Assembly (NCBI GenBank): GCA_963693085.1
Contig: OY856410.1
Location: 1,390,289,863 to 1,390,353,862 of the forward strand
Source of the DNA: Alisma plantago-aquatica
Lineage: Eukaryota > Streptophyta > Magnoliopsida > Alismatales > Alismataceae
Direction of reading: 5' to 3'
Length of the DNA stretch: 64,000 nt
The position numbers were made by a program, and so were the translations under genes. Numbering within the stretch: the first letter of the stretch is position 1; each line of letters opens with the position of its first letter. Of this stretch, positions 45,276 through 56,420 are shown piece by piece. The notes under the pieces were generated by a model, which saw only the letters and a list, made by a program, of their open reading frames with translations, had not been told where the DNA came from and did no database searches.

Positions 45276-46197
45276 GTTTGGGGGGGATCTATGTATCAGT
45301 GAGGGAGGTACTAAAAGCCCTCTGAACTTCACCTTTTGTTCCTTTTCTCCTAAAACATAACATGTGTACATATACATATACATGCATGATACAAAAATTT
45401 TGCTTATTTTGTCTCTATACATATGTACAAAGACTCTAAATAGTAAAAACCTGATACAAATTCTTGCCAGCTTGTTTTCTCTGTGTCCAAGGAGGTGCAG
45501 GTTTTGTTATGTGTTTTTGAAAACGCAACCTCAAATGACAAAAGACTACGACTTTCCACGCCAAAAATTTTGAAAAAATAATATCGCAACAGCTAAGAGA
45601 TGTGTATACGAAGGAAAAAGCTGTCCGAACAGCGAAAATTTCTCTTATTTTCCCTTACCCATCAAAATCCCAAAAAGATAGAAAAGCCTTATGAGAGTGA
45701 ATAAAAGCATGAGATTTGTGCCAAAAAAAATATTATATACACACTTGTTTTCCAAAAGTACCCATATTTAGGCATGGTAGATATGGGGCAGTGGTACGTA
45801 GGATGTGAAATCACTGCTCTAAAGCCAACTGGCTTGGACTGCAGGGACCACTTTCTCACTAACAGACCCGTACATGGATGGACTGATGGGAAACAAGAAA
45901 AACCCAAAAAGCCTTAAGCCTACCCAAACACAACTTTCTGTTCCCAAAAGTTGTTTGGTGTGAAAGCTAACTTCGAAATCATGCATCCAAGTCTCGCCGA
46001 AGCTGTGGAGAAAGAGTTTGCTTAAATAAGGTAGGAAAAGTAAAGTCTGCTATTCGTGGTCGGGCAGTACTCTCTTTAAGACATCTCAATACTCGCTCAA
46101 ACCCCTTGTCTGAATCCTAAACAAGTTAAGAAGAAGTATCACAAAACAAAGTTTTAAAATTGATTGAGGACAATCAAAACGCTAAGTTTGGGGGAGT
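45276..46197 (+). other. Athila 3' non-coding region with two polypurine tracts
   Basis: Directly after the ORF comes AAGTTTGGGGGGGA (45274-45287), and 900 bp later AAGTTTGGGGGAG (46184-46196) just before the LTR. The intervening sequence has TACATATACATATACATG repeats and no ORF. The second tract is the one positioned to prime plus-strand synthesis. Confidence 0.7.
46184..46197 (+). other. Polypurine tract of plus-strand Athila
   Basis: AAGTTTGGGGGAGT immediately before the 3' LTR start at 46198. Confidence 0.8.
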
Positions 46198-48074
46198 TTA
46201 TAACACCTAATTTTATGGTATTTATGGCCCATATTTCGTTGTCAAAACTGCCCTTTTAAAATGCTTTCCTCTTCATTTTGTCATGTTATTAAATAAATGA
46301 GTCACACTATGCTTTTAACTCATTTTATCATCTTTTTACAGAGTTTTCCTTGCTTTTCCACTCAAAATCAGAACATTGGCCCATCCTGGCCCATTTATAA
46401 GGAATCGGCCTTTTCTAGCTGCACGACACGTCCACTACCCATCGCGGTCACTGCCCGACACGACATCAACCCGACACTGGCATATCGCGCAACACGGAAT
46501 CTAACGAGTAACACGCTACTACCGGATAGAGAGCCATTATCATGCCATGACCAGTCATTCCGACACGGATATATCGCGCTATGTGAGCCATTCACCAGAA
46601 AAACGCCTTCCCGTCATAGTCTCCCGATACCACCGCAGCCCGACACGCGATGCCCAAGGTGTGCTAGGTAATACCTAGGTGTCGTCCATCCCCGAAGCCA
46701 CGTAGAGGGAATCGATGAAGGATACGTGGCACCCGGAGATCCGCAACTTCCTCCAACCGCTGCCTATAAATAGCAGCTGTAGGACCTCGATGGGACAGGA
46801 CGGACCCCAGTGAAAGCTAACTTTGGAAAGCACCTGGAGCTAGTGTGTCGCGCATCCGAGGTGTACCGGGCGATACTAGGTGAGCACCCCCCACCCGAGA
46901 GGGGTGGGAGTGGTTCACTTAGGACCCGTCCCAGTAGCCGCAGCAGCCGATATCAACCAAGAAGGCCACCTGATGTGTCAGGTTCCTAGATGGGCTCTCG
47001 CCCAAGATGGCTCGCCCTTTATGCCCGATACGAGGAACCTTAGAACCTAAGACCTGTCTAACCCGACACGATACTGAACCCGATACGGGAAACCCGTCAT
47101 GGTGTGTTTCCCAAGAGGGTGGCATCCCGATACGACCGTATCGGGTAGCGGGCCTTGATCGATACGTCTGCCTGTCGCGGTGTGTGTCGCCCGACACAGG
47201 TGTATCGGGCAGAGCTCTCGCTCGGTATCGGGTTAGAGGCGCCTTAGGGGTATGTTGTTGTATGTCTCCCTCCTAAATCAAGGATGCGATAACTATCTTC
47301 CCTTTTTCATTCATTTACGTTCTTTAGTTACGCAATGTAGCTAAACCTTTTATACAATGCTTATGCTAATGGAAAAGAGGAGTCTTAATACCTATTACTC
47401 TATGTTTGGTCCCTTTTTTTTGAATGATTGCCTTATAGCATCTGAACGTTAGCTTGTATGCTTGGATCATGTTTTGACTAGCTATCGAATCATGTTTCCC
47501 GTTACTGCCCCCTCGAGAGAGGAGTTGTAACTCTAGTGTTTGGTCCAATCAGGGAGTACGAGAGTACCCAGGGTCGGAGTTGCTTCAGTTATCTTTCTAC
47601 TCCAACCCAAGTCCATCACCTTTGAGAGAAGGTGGTGGTGCTTAGTTGGAAGTACCCTCTTTAAGAGAAGGGGTGATGGATGTTTCCTGCTGCCGCTTGT
47701 TATTTTGAAGTTTTCCTGCTTCGTTCCTTACCGAGGCAATTGCGTTATCTCCTCCGGTTCTACTGTGCAAAACCCCTAAAAACTGATAAATGCCAAAAAC
47801 CCTAATCTTCCTTGTAACTCCAGTTGGAGATAGTCCCCTTTTATTTTACCAATCTTCACTTTTCGTTCCCTTGGGAACATTGTTCTTACCCTTCTTTTAC
47901 CAGAGTGTAGAGTGTTGATTCCGCGTTCTTAGCATGACCACACTTGTCCCTGTGGTTCGACCCCGACCGCTACTTCAGACCCCATCATCGTTGTGGGGGC
48001 CTAAGAGTCAGGTTATTTAAAAGTCTGACTACTTCAAATCCGCTCCTTTTTGGACGCATGATTTAGGCCGGTCA
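46198..48074 (+). repeat. 3' LTR of plus-strand Athila, full length
   Basis: 1,877 bp. It starts TTATAACACC (TG mutated to TT compared with the 5' copy) and ends GGTCA before CTCAT. TATA at about 46764; words at 46424-47215. The part after 47557, absent from the 5' LTR, includes CCCTGTGGTTCGACCCCGAC, a stretch common near the end of Athila LTRs. Remaining sequence is non-coding. Confidence 0.87.
46424..47215. repeat. TATCGGGC/GTCGGGCGACAC-type word region in 3' LTR
   Basis: Matches the 5' LTR region 33084-33900, but with one 17-bp word unit fewer at about 47175-47205 (TGTCGCCCGACACAGGTGTATCGGG stretch) and several CpG decays (for example CATCGCGG for TTGTCGCGG). Confidence 0.75.
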
Positions 48075-48079
48075 CTCAT
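48075..48079 (+). repeat. Target-site duplication of Athila element, right copy
   Basis: CTCAT directly after the 3' LTR end GGTCA; the partner is at 32855-32859. Confidence 0.85.
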
Positions 48080-48866
48080 CTCACTACCTTTTGGAGTCCT
48101 GTAGGGCTAGATTTACTTGAGCTATGATTGAGGAAGAACTATGAACGAGCCCCATAGAACAAAAAAAATCACCTCCCTTGGTATACAAATGGATAGAGTA
48201 CCCTGATTTTTCCTATAAGTTTTGACATACATTAATAATTGCATATGCAAATATAATATAAATAATTACCCTTAACCCTAATTTGGTAAATCACATTTGA
48301 TAACTTTCATTTGGAACCTTGAAACATATGTAAGAGTGATTGACATAAGTAGTTTACTTCAAAAAAAAGATTGGCATGTATAATCACTTTCAATAGAGAG
48401 AACTAAATAACAATATCTTGGGATCAAGAGGAATAACCCTACAAAAAAATCTCAATCTTCTTAATTATAGTTTGGCCAATTATTTTGTAATAAAAAATAT
48501 ACTTTTGATAATAATAGTTGATCCCTATTAATTTTAATCACATAGATTCAAATGAGAAAAAGATATTAGAAGCCTTACTTGGACTTATCATCACTAAGTG
48601 CTCACCTTGATAGAAGATATACCCTCCAAGTGTAATTTGACCCTAAACCAATCTGGTATCTCCATGGTAGTAGTAAATGAATTTGCTGGTCACCCTTAGT
48701 AGGACCTATGTTGCATGATTGGAGAATTATAATAAGGTATTTGAATTAAAGTAATATGAATTAGAGTAATATGTTAAAGAGTTATTAGATTAGACCCCAG
48801 TAGGAATTAGATTTTTTGAGAAGGACTTGATTTCAGAGATGAAATCTTTTTAAAGGGTGGAAGAGT
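48080..48866 (+). other. LARD interior, right part, ending in polypurine tract
   Basis: Non-coding, AT-rich. The last 45 bases resemble the end of chromovirus pol (GATTTCAGAGATGAAATC) and a polypurine tract AAAGGGTGGAAGAG, followed by the LTR start TGTAACATAC. Confidence 0.65.
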
Positions 48867-51800
48867 TGTAACATACTCAATTTTGTCTATTATATTTATT
48901 TTGAGCTATTTTCTCTTAAGTTGAATTTATATACAATATTGCCCTTCATTCCAAATTCCACTTACTTATTTTGACTTAAATTATCACGACCTTTGATACA
49001 AAATTTTCCTCAATTGAATTCTCTTGTGTCGAAATGTACCAATTTTCCTCCCTCATTTGAGTATCATCTTCATGGTGGAAGTTAGTGAGTCATATTGATG
49101 TTTTCTTACCTTGATTAGACCTCGAGTTCATGTGGTGATCTCATTTTTTACTAACGGCCTAGGAGCAATGAAAAATACTAATCATATCAATAGTTATTGA
49201 ACATAAAAGCAATTAGATTAGACATTCCAAAGTTATAATTACGGGTGATACTATTTCTACATAATTTGTCTTGATGGCAAAAGAACCCATGGTCAAATAC
49301 GACTTCTTTCAGATGTGTTATTTATAAGATATAAATTCTTTTAATTTATTAAATATGGATAATGACCATGTTTGTTAGCATTAGTTACCTAGGGTTATGA
49401 GGGAGACCCCACAACTCCTCCTTGTAACGTTACCAACGATGATTGTTATAGAAGCCCAAGATACTCTTGACTCCCTTGCTTACCTCCCTCTCTCTCGCAA
49501 ACCCTAGACCTCTAGCCTCTATTTAATGCCACTAGGGTTGGTCGTTATAGATCCTTCGACGACTCCTCTTCTACCATCTTGACCTGGCAACCATTTCCCT
49601 GACTCTAAGCAATGACGACTAGGATACCCTCCCCTCCTTCTTCACAGTAGCAGTGACTTCAAATGCATCGAATATGTCGGTGAACCCTCTGCCTAGCCTT
49701 CTCCACGACCAATTAGATAGTGATCTAAATTATAGTAACTAGTCACCACTATTATTTTCTTTATTTCCTTCATGACAAAAGCAAAACCGATGATGTTGAG
49801 GATGGTAGACATCACCCAAACTCATGACTCCTCAAGGTTAACCTATTTGACGACCCTCATACCTTAAAACCTTTTCTCCTTCTTATATAAAACCTAGACA
49901 CCTCACCAGCAAGAAACGGACCTAGAATTACATAACCACTACCGGTCATCTTCCTCACAATTTAGACTGAGCCAGATGACGACCCACAAAATTCTCTTGA
50001 CCTCATTGGCATTACCACCCCCCCCCCCCAAAAAAAACCTCTACCATTAATTTCCCAGAAACCCCTCGTGATCACAAGCTCTACCACTATCATCAATATT
50101 GGGAACCTACAATAGACATCAACCATTGCTGCACCCAGATCGGCACCGCTTGCTCTCACCCATGATGTCAAGTCTGCAAATAAAGAATCAACCTGCAAGT
50201 CAAAGTACTTCTTGCCACCTTTGTTCACCGATCTGGCATGAAATGAGGAAGTTGCCACCACATTGCCCCAGGTCGTTGTGGTCGGGGGGTGGAATTGTCA
50301 CCCACTTGTCGCATCTGCATTCCTTCAACCTCATTTTCAGGTTTTCATCTTGTAGCCCCTCATCATTACACTCCTTCTGAAGCCACCGCTCGCCAGACTC
50401 AACAATGGAAAAGGATGTGCAGGTCTTCCCTCATCCAATCTGGACGCCTAGAACCCACCCCGACGACAACAGTTGAACTCTAGCCACCCATGATTTTCCA
50501 ATGTTTCCAACTCATCAGGCCTCAACTCGCTATAATATGCAGATCAGACTCCCCGATGGCCTGCAACCCCACCCCTACACCAGGCTGCACTAAGGAGTAT
50601 GAAAATAGTGGCTTTGCCTCCTTGATGACCTAAAACACCTCGACCCTACCTGCAACCATCTTGAAATCTTGCCCCAGCTTGATAAAACTTCCAGAACCTG
50701 CGACATAGACCTACTCACAACAAATAATGGTTACAGACATGCAATGCCCATAATCCTGACCCTAATCAGAGCGCACCTACTCCTCTACTAGACCCCAACA
50801 AACCACTACGACACCAAATCCTCCCCCATTTATTATGACGGACTAAAGACCTGCAGTCAAGGTCCACATATGAAGTTATCATCAACATATGATAGTAAGA
50901 TCAATCAAGGAACAATCTTCTAATGAACTACCAAGGTTCATGGATGGTCACCTATGTCAGGTTCATTTCTTTTCTTATAAATACAATTCATGATATTGGG
51001 CCTATCTATATAGCAATTGTTATGATCTTCTAGGTATCGACTATCAAAGGATGGTTATGTTGGCATAATTGTATAATTCAATAACAATTCTATTTGTAAA
51101 CATATAACACAAACTTCTGAATTGTATGACTTGGTTTAGCCTATTTGTAATATAATAAATGATTATAGGTTGAACTTTGATAATTATCTAAACTATTAGA
51201 ATACAAAATATGAATGCCCCAAATCTCGGCCTATATTACCTTGTGACATGTATTATTGTATTAAATGATGTGGACACTATAGTGTATCATGTATGACATA
51301 TTCAAAAATCCAACATCCTAATATGAGACATTATTGAGAAGCACATATGAAGTCTCCTATTTTAATAAATACAATATACGACTTGAATGAATGAACAAGT
51401 ATAGACATGAAGATGTTTATGTTCAGATATTTCATAGAAAGAATGTAGAACCTAAATGGTGAAAGGAATAGCTTCATATCAACAAGGAACCCTATGTAGT
51501 ACCATAATTGAGAAATACAAGTATATTTAGAGCACTTAGTCAACATAAGTATTAGTCCTTTCTAAATCCATATAATTGTAATCATTGAGGGATGTACATG
51601 GAAAAAATATGATACTCTAAATATAGACACAAATTAACTGCTCGCAAGAATAATGATAGAGGTATAATGTATCATATGTTTATTTAATGATATTAGAAAC
51701 CCTAGAGTGGGAATATGAGGGAATCTAGACAACACAATAAAGTATTCATCTATATTATAATGAAATTCATAAATATGTGACCTTAGAAATCTTAGAAAAT

Positions 51801-52874
51801 AACATAATGGAAGAACCATGAAATAGTAATAACCATAGGTCAGAAAACTAAACCCAATGAACAAAAGATTAATTTATCCTAAGACAAATGATAACCAAAT
51901 TGTACCATGCTTTTTACATTTCTCATTCTTGGAGCCATATTTGGTGATTGTGCAATCTATGGAGTCTTGGATAAATTGAGGTACTAGATTCTATGTTTTT
52001 ATATTGAGTTATTAATTTCCCTATCAAATTCCATCTATATTGTTTAGAGGTGAAACCTATACTTTTATAAGCCTTTCATGCCTCTTTGAAAGTTCACCAC
52101 CTCAGATTGACTATTGTTTGATTGCATTGAATATTATAATAGTACTTGACTTGATCTATCTAGAGTTTTGACTCCCTGGATTTTGGTCCCTTTGGGCTTT
52201 AGCCCCTTACAGCTTTGGCTCACTTGAGGTAGGGTATGTCCCGCCACCATGTGCACATGTTTTAATGGTTTAGTCAACCCCTAGTCGACTGTTTAACATA
52301 GTATTTAGGCTCAATGTTGTTCTTTCATAGATGATTGAACGCAAGGCATTCTTGCCCTTGAAGGAAATGATATGATAGTGCTCAACCTTAATATTCAAAA
52401 GTTGATCATTGCAAGTATTTTTATAATTTGATATCTTGAACTATTTTGAACAGTCTTGTGGAAATTTGATCTTGAAATACATATTTAAATATTGTTATCC
52501 TTTGATAAATTTAGTCCACAAAATAGTCCCTACTTAACTTTTATATTACCTTGGATTGCATTTAGTACCTATATTTTACAAATAGCTCCATATTTGAATT
52601 TATTACCAACTTTTGTTGACCTTTATTTTTCCCTTCATTGGGATCCATGTGTGGTTTTGTTCCCTCTGGGAACTCATGGGTAGGTGGTAGATGGAAGAGC
52701 CTGAAGAGACATGCAATGGGTAGTTCTCTATTGAAGACTAGATAAGAATGAATTGTATTTCTTAAATGTGTAATCATATTTGTAAGCTTCCATGACTCTA
52801 TTGTATAATAAAGATTGTTTTTTATTTTGGATGTTATTTTGTAAATAATCGACCGTAAATATCAAGTCTTTACA
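48867..52874 (+). repeat. 3' LTR of the plus-strand LARD-like element
   Basis: 4,008 bp, TGTAA...TTACA, one of the longer LTRs I would expect. TATATAA at 49884-49890 puts U3 at about 1.0 kb and leaves 3 kb for R-U5. A 12-C then 8-A tract lies at about 50018-50037. It ends inside the chromovirus pol fragment. Confidence 0.75.
49884..49890 (+). promoter_or_regulatory. TATA box of right LARD LTR
   Basis: TATATAAAACCTAG, the counterpart of 30009-30015. Confidence 0.5.
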
Positions 52875-54440
52875 CAAGCCTAGGGAGCTACAAATCTCCA
52901 TTGACATAGTAGGCTGCTCCCACTCTAACACTGAATGTAACTTCTTAGGATCTACACAAACACCCCCAGCAGATATCACATCCCTAAGAAAAAAGACACC
53001 TCTGTCCACCAAAACTCGCACTTGTTGAACTTTGCATACAACTTGTGTTGCCTCATGCTACTCATGCTCATGGATGTCTTGAGAGTATATCAAGATGTCA
53101 TCAATGAACACTACCATGAATTGTTCAAGATAAGGTCTGAACACCCTGTTCATTGGTCCCTGAACATTGTAAGAGCATTTGTTAGCCCGAACAGAAGAAC
53201 CACAAACTTGTAATGACCATACCTAGTTCTAAAAGCTGACTTGGATATGTCATTCAACTTGATCCGTAACTGATGGTAACCTGACCTCATATCAATCTTG
53301 GATAACACTAAATCTCCTCTCCATTTATCAAACACACATCTATCCTCGACAATGGGTACGTGTTCTTAATCATCACATTATTCAGATGTCGGTAATCTAT
53401 ACACAACCTCATGGAACCGTCCTTCTTTATAAACAACATGAGAGAAAACCATGGGGAAGTGGTCGGTCTGATAAAGCCCTTATATAATTGTTCATGAAAC
53501 TACTTCTTCAACTTTTGCATCTTTTTTTATGCCATCTTGCACGATGAATGTGGTATCAATTGGATACCATGAACCTGATTGATCTCAATGTCATTCTCTC
53601 TTGCAGTAGGAACACCAAGAAAATCTTCAAGAAACACATCTTCAAACTCTCAAACAACATGCATGTCTTAAATACTCATACTCATCACCTTGGTATCCAC
53701 CACATGTGTCAAAAAGGCCTCACAACCCATCCTCATCAACCTCTCTACCATCATTGTCAACACCAAGCACGTAGGAAGAATCTTCCTATCTCATTGGAAG
53801 ACCCATGAAAAATCAACATCAATGATCATCTCTACATTATAACTATAGTTCAAGACCACCCGATACTTCTTCAAAGTATCCATTCTAAGGGTCACATTGA
53901 ATATATGCATGTCAAGCAGAATGAGATCCACATGGATGACGTGTCTCAAGAAAGAAAGAAAATAGTATGGACACACTTCTCGCAACTTGGAGGAACCAAC
54001 CAGAGGGGTTTCTAGAAGAAAAGACTATCCGATCTACGACTAAAATGCAAGGAAAAACTACAAATCACCTCTCAGGTGACAAAATACTGCATCACACCTG
54101 GGTCAACCCAAACAGATACAAAGGATTAAAATGAAATAACTCCATCTGATCTATAACCACACGTGGATTGACCACTCCCTCAAGCTGACTCATGGTGTAG
54201 AATTGAGGCATCACCTATTGTTGCCCCCCTCCTCTGCTAGCCTACCCCGACGATCCAATCTGTGATGCCTAATTACGTCCTCTTCTGTTGCCACTGTTGA
54301 ACTACTTCTGCAGTGAACCTTAATGACTCTATCTCAGCTGCTAGGTTAACTCCTCATCCTTCATTGGGAAAACTATCTTTGTATGCCCAGTCTTTCCACA
54401 CTTATAACATGTCTTATCTTCTTACCATGGCATAGATGGC
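52875..54440 (-). pseudogene. pol: Chromovirus (Tekay/Del-like) Gag end, protease and RT fragment
   Basis: Read on the minus strand from 54440: a knuckle CYKCGKTGH (about 54409-54382) lacking its last Cys, then after stops a protease C-terminal block LILLDMHIFNVTLRMDTLKKY (usual form with VILGMDWL), then RT with [64 protein letters not shown], stops where the IDDIL-type motif is expected, HKLYAKFNKCEFW and a decayed LGHV-type motif, ending in SSLGL at the LARD LTR. The RT is therefore cut by the LARD insertion; the rest of pol must lie on the other side of it or be lost. Many stops and frameshifts mark it as old. Confidence 0.8.
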
Positions 54441-56420
54441 CCATTCATCGAAATCGATGTTGTGCTGCGAACTCCAGTTGGTGGAAAAGTACGACCTCTA
54501 CCCTTGCTCGGTGAACACTAAGATTGTACTACTGACATGTATTGTGACTGAGGTGATGAAAACCCCACCTTCTTGAACCCTCCAGACAACTATCCCTGAA
54601 ACTAAGTGAGTAACTGATGAAGAGTTCTAGACATAGAGACCACACATAAAATCAGAAAAAGATAGCGACCAAAATAGGTGAAATCACACCAAGTAGATGA
54701 AGAGCCATCAAGGTGAAAACCACATGAAAAATATGAAAACTAAAACCCTAATTGGATCATCTGAAGAGTCAACATAGAAACATGATAAGAGAGATAAAGC
54801 CACTTCAAACATGATCAAAATAGGTTGACCACCAGCATGAAATTGAAACCTCAAGAAGTGAGGTGTATCAGGAAATCATCATGCCAAAACCCTGCAACTC
54901 GATCATCATAAGAAGAGAAAACCAAACTAAAAGTCTAGTTTTGGCTATCACTAAACAAGGTGTGATGACCCAAGATCAAGAGGGAGAGAATACCAAGAAA
55001 ATATCACGCCATGCATGAAAGGATCAACACACCCATCATCAACAAGAATCCGACCATATAGATTAGGATTTAGCAAGAAGATCATGGATTGATATTACAA
55101 TGGAAAGTAACCCTATAGGATAGACAATATCACTAGGATACATATAACCACGTTTTAGAGATTGATTAATGACATGCAAGATAAGTGAAACAATAATTGA
55201 GGGAAAATTTATACAACTCACATGGATTTGGATGTAGAGGTTCAAACAACATGCAAGCTCCAAGGAAAGAGAGAATGAAAAACTAGGATCAACTCCTCCG
55301 CTAAGCAAAATCACCTCAAGGGAATAAGAAGAAACCTAGGTCAAAAGAAAACTCAAAGAGGAGGGCACAAACCCTAGGTCAAAAAGAAAGAGAAAAGAGG
55401 AGAACTTCATCTCGTCATAGGTACTACCATGGGAAAACCATGAATTCAGCCACACCGAGAGAAGTTCCTCAAGAGAACCACCATCGAGAACCATGGATCG
55501 GTTAAGAGAAGAAAGAGGGGAAGGGTTTGTAAGAAAAGAAAACCAAGAAATATAGATTACTTACCATGATCAAGGGTCACCAAACAATCACCAAAAGAGA
55601 GATGCTCCAACCTGAGATCACACATGAAAAGGTTCAGCCTCCTTGCTCCAAGGTAGAGCTCTTCTCCACCACCATGAGCAAAGGATGAGATCCAAGGTTT
55701 AGATGGAACAAGATGGTGTAAAGAGGTTACATGCATGTTATGAGAGGGGTATAAATACCTAAGGGTCAGAGAGAGGTGAGGGAGTTTAGGTGTCGAGATA
55801 CCAGAGCCACTTCTACTCCAAAACTTCGCCATGCAAGCACTAATGACTTGCATGCAACAAGGGTGATAAAATTAAGGTAACGTAGCAACTGCATGGTTCT
55901 CAAAACCCATCGGTCAAAGAAAAACCATGGTGACCAACAAGGTAGTGACCACTACCACCAAAGAACATGTCCAAAAACAACTTCAACTACAACAAATAAG
56001 GTCTGAGCAAAGCTCATTGGTCACTACAAACACAACCAAGGGGAGCACATCGATCACAACACACAAAGGATCAACATCAACATCAACTCAAGCATCCATC
56101 AAAACCCTAACATCAACACATGATGCAACCTCATCAACCAAGGTACATCATTCTCTCTATCGTGATGCAAAAAACATAGGAGGCACATCCAACATGTGAC
56201 GAATTGCAAGCTAACCCTTAACATGGGTAAATTGCAACTTGGTCTGAAATAAGCACACATATAGCATAACTAGCTCAAACATCATCCAAACTAGACCATA
56301 TTGAAAACATAAGCATGTCAAATGTTATAAAAGCACCTCAAGAGATTATATTATGGTTTTAAGCATTCAATTATGTCAAGAAAGCTAGATCAAGCATAAA
56401 ACTAGGTCAGGGTCCTTACA
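54441..56420 (-). repeat. Probable 5' LTR and leader of the chromovirus, minus strand
   Basis: The plus-strand end GGTCCTTACA at 56420 gives a minus-strand LTR start TGTAAGGACC. TATA-like sequence lies near 55745-55757 and, on the minus strand, a strong splice-donor context ATGGTAAGTAATC at about 55566-55554. The inner LTR end and primer site could not be found, and Gag N-terminal sequence is not recognisable, so the leader/gag junction is probably deleted. Short frames at 55557-55853 look like leader sequence, not a gene. Confidence 0.5.

Larger units (their letters stand above)
32860..48074 (+). mobile_element. Athila-like Ty3/gypsy retrotransposon with extra ORF, plus strand
   Basis: Nearly complete element: truncated 5' LTR, gag, protease, RT, RNase H, integrase, a spacer rich in TATCGGGC words, a 4.2-kb downstream ORF, two polypurine tracts and a full 3' LTR, flanked by CTCAT duplications. 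The first 260 aligned bases of the LTRs differ at about 22 positions by my count, so it is not young. Pol stays in one frame from about 35050 to 39593. The primer site and the 3' quarter of the 5' LTR are deleted, so this copy cannot be reverse transcribed normally. Confidence 0.88.
29650..52874 (+). mobile_element. LARD-like gypsy element (long LTRs, short non-coding interior), split by Athila insertion
   Basis: Long direct repeats at 29650-32642 and about 49520-52874 flank an interior which, without the Athila element, is only about 1 kb and non-coding. Next to the left copy is an initiator tRNA-Met-like primer site (32646-32658). Before the right copy, at about 48825-48866, the sequence GATTTCAGAGATGAAATC, then AAAGGGTGGAAGAG, resembles the 3' end of chromovirus pol with its polypurine tract. 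The right LTR runs from 48867 (TGTAA) to 52874 (TTACA), 4,008 bp. The left LTR lacks its first roughly 650 bp. Such large non-autonomous derivatives are called LARDs; the link to Tekay-type chromoviruses is inferred from the 3' end. Confidence 0.7.

Noticed and set aside
50018..50037. C12-A8 run as a polypurine tract or quadruplex
   Set aside because: It is inside R-U5 of the LARD LTR, away from any LTR boundary; the equivalent in the other LTR is shorter, so it is probably slippage.
55557..55853. 98-codon minus-strand frame as a gene
   Set aside because: It surrounds the TATA-like box and leader of the probable chromovirus LTR and ends at a splice-donor-like GTAAGT; no homology recognised.
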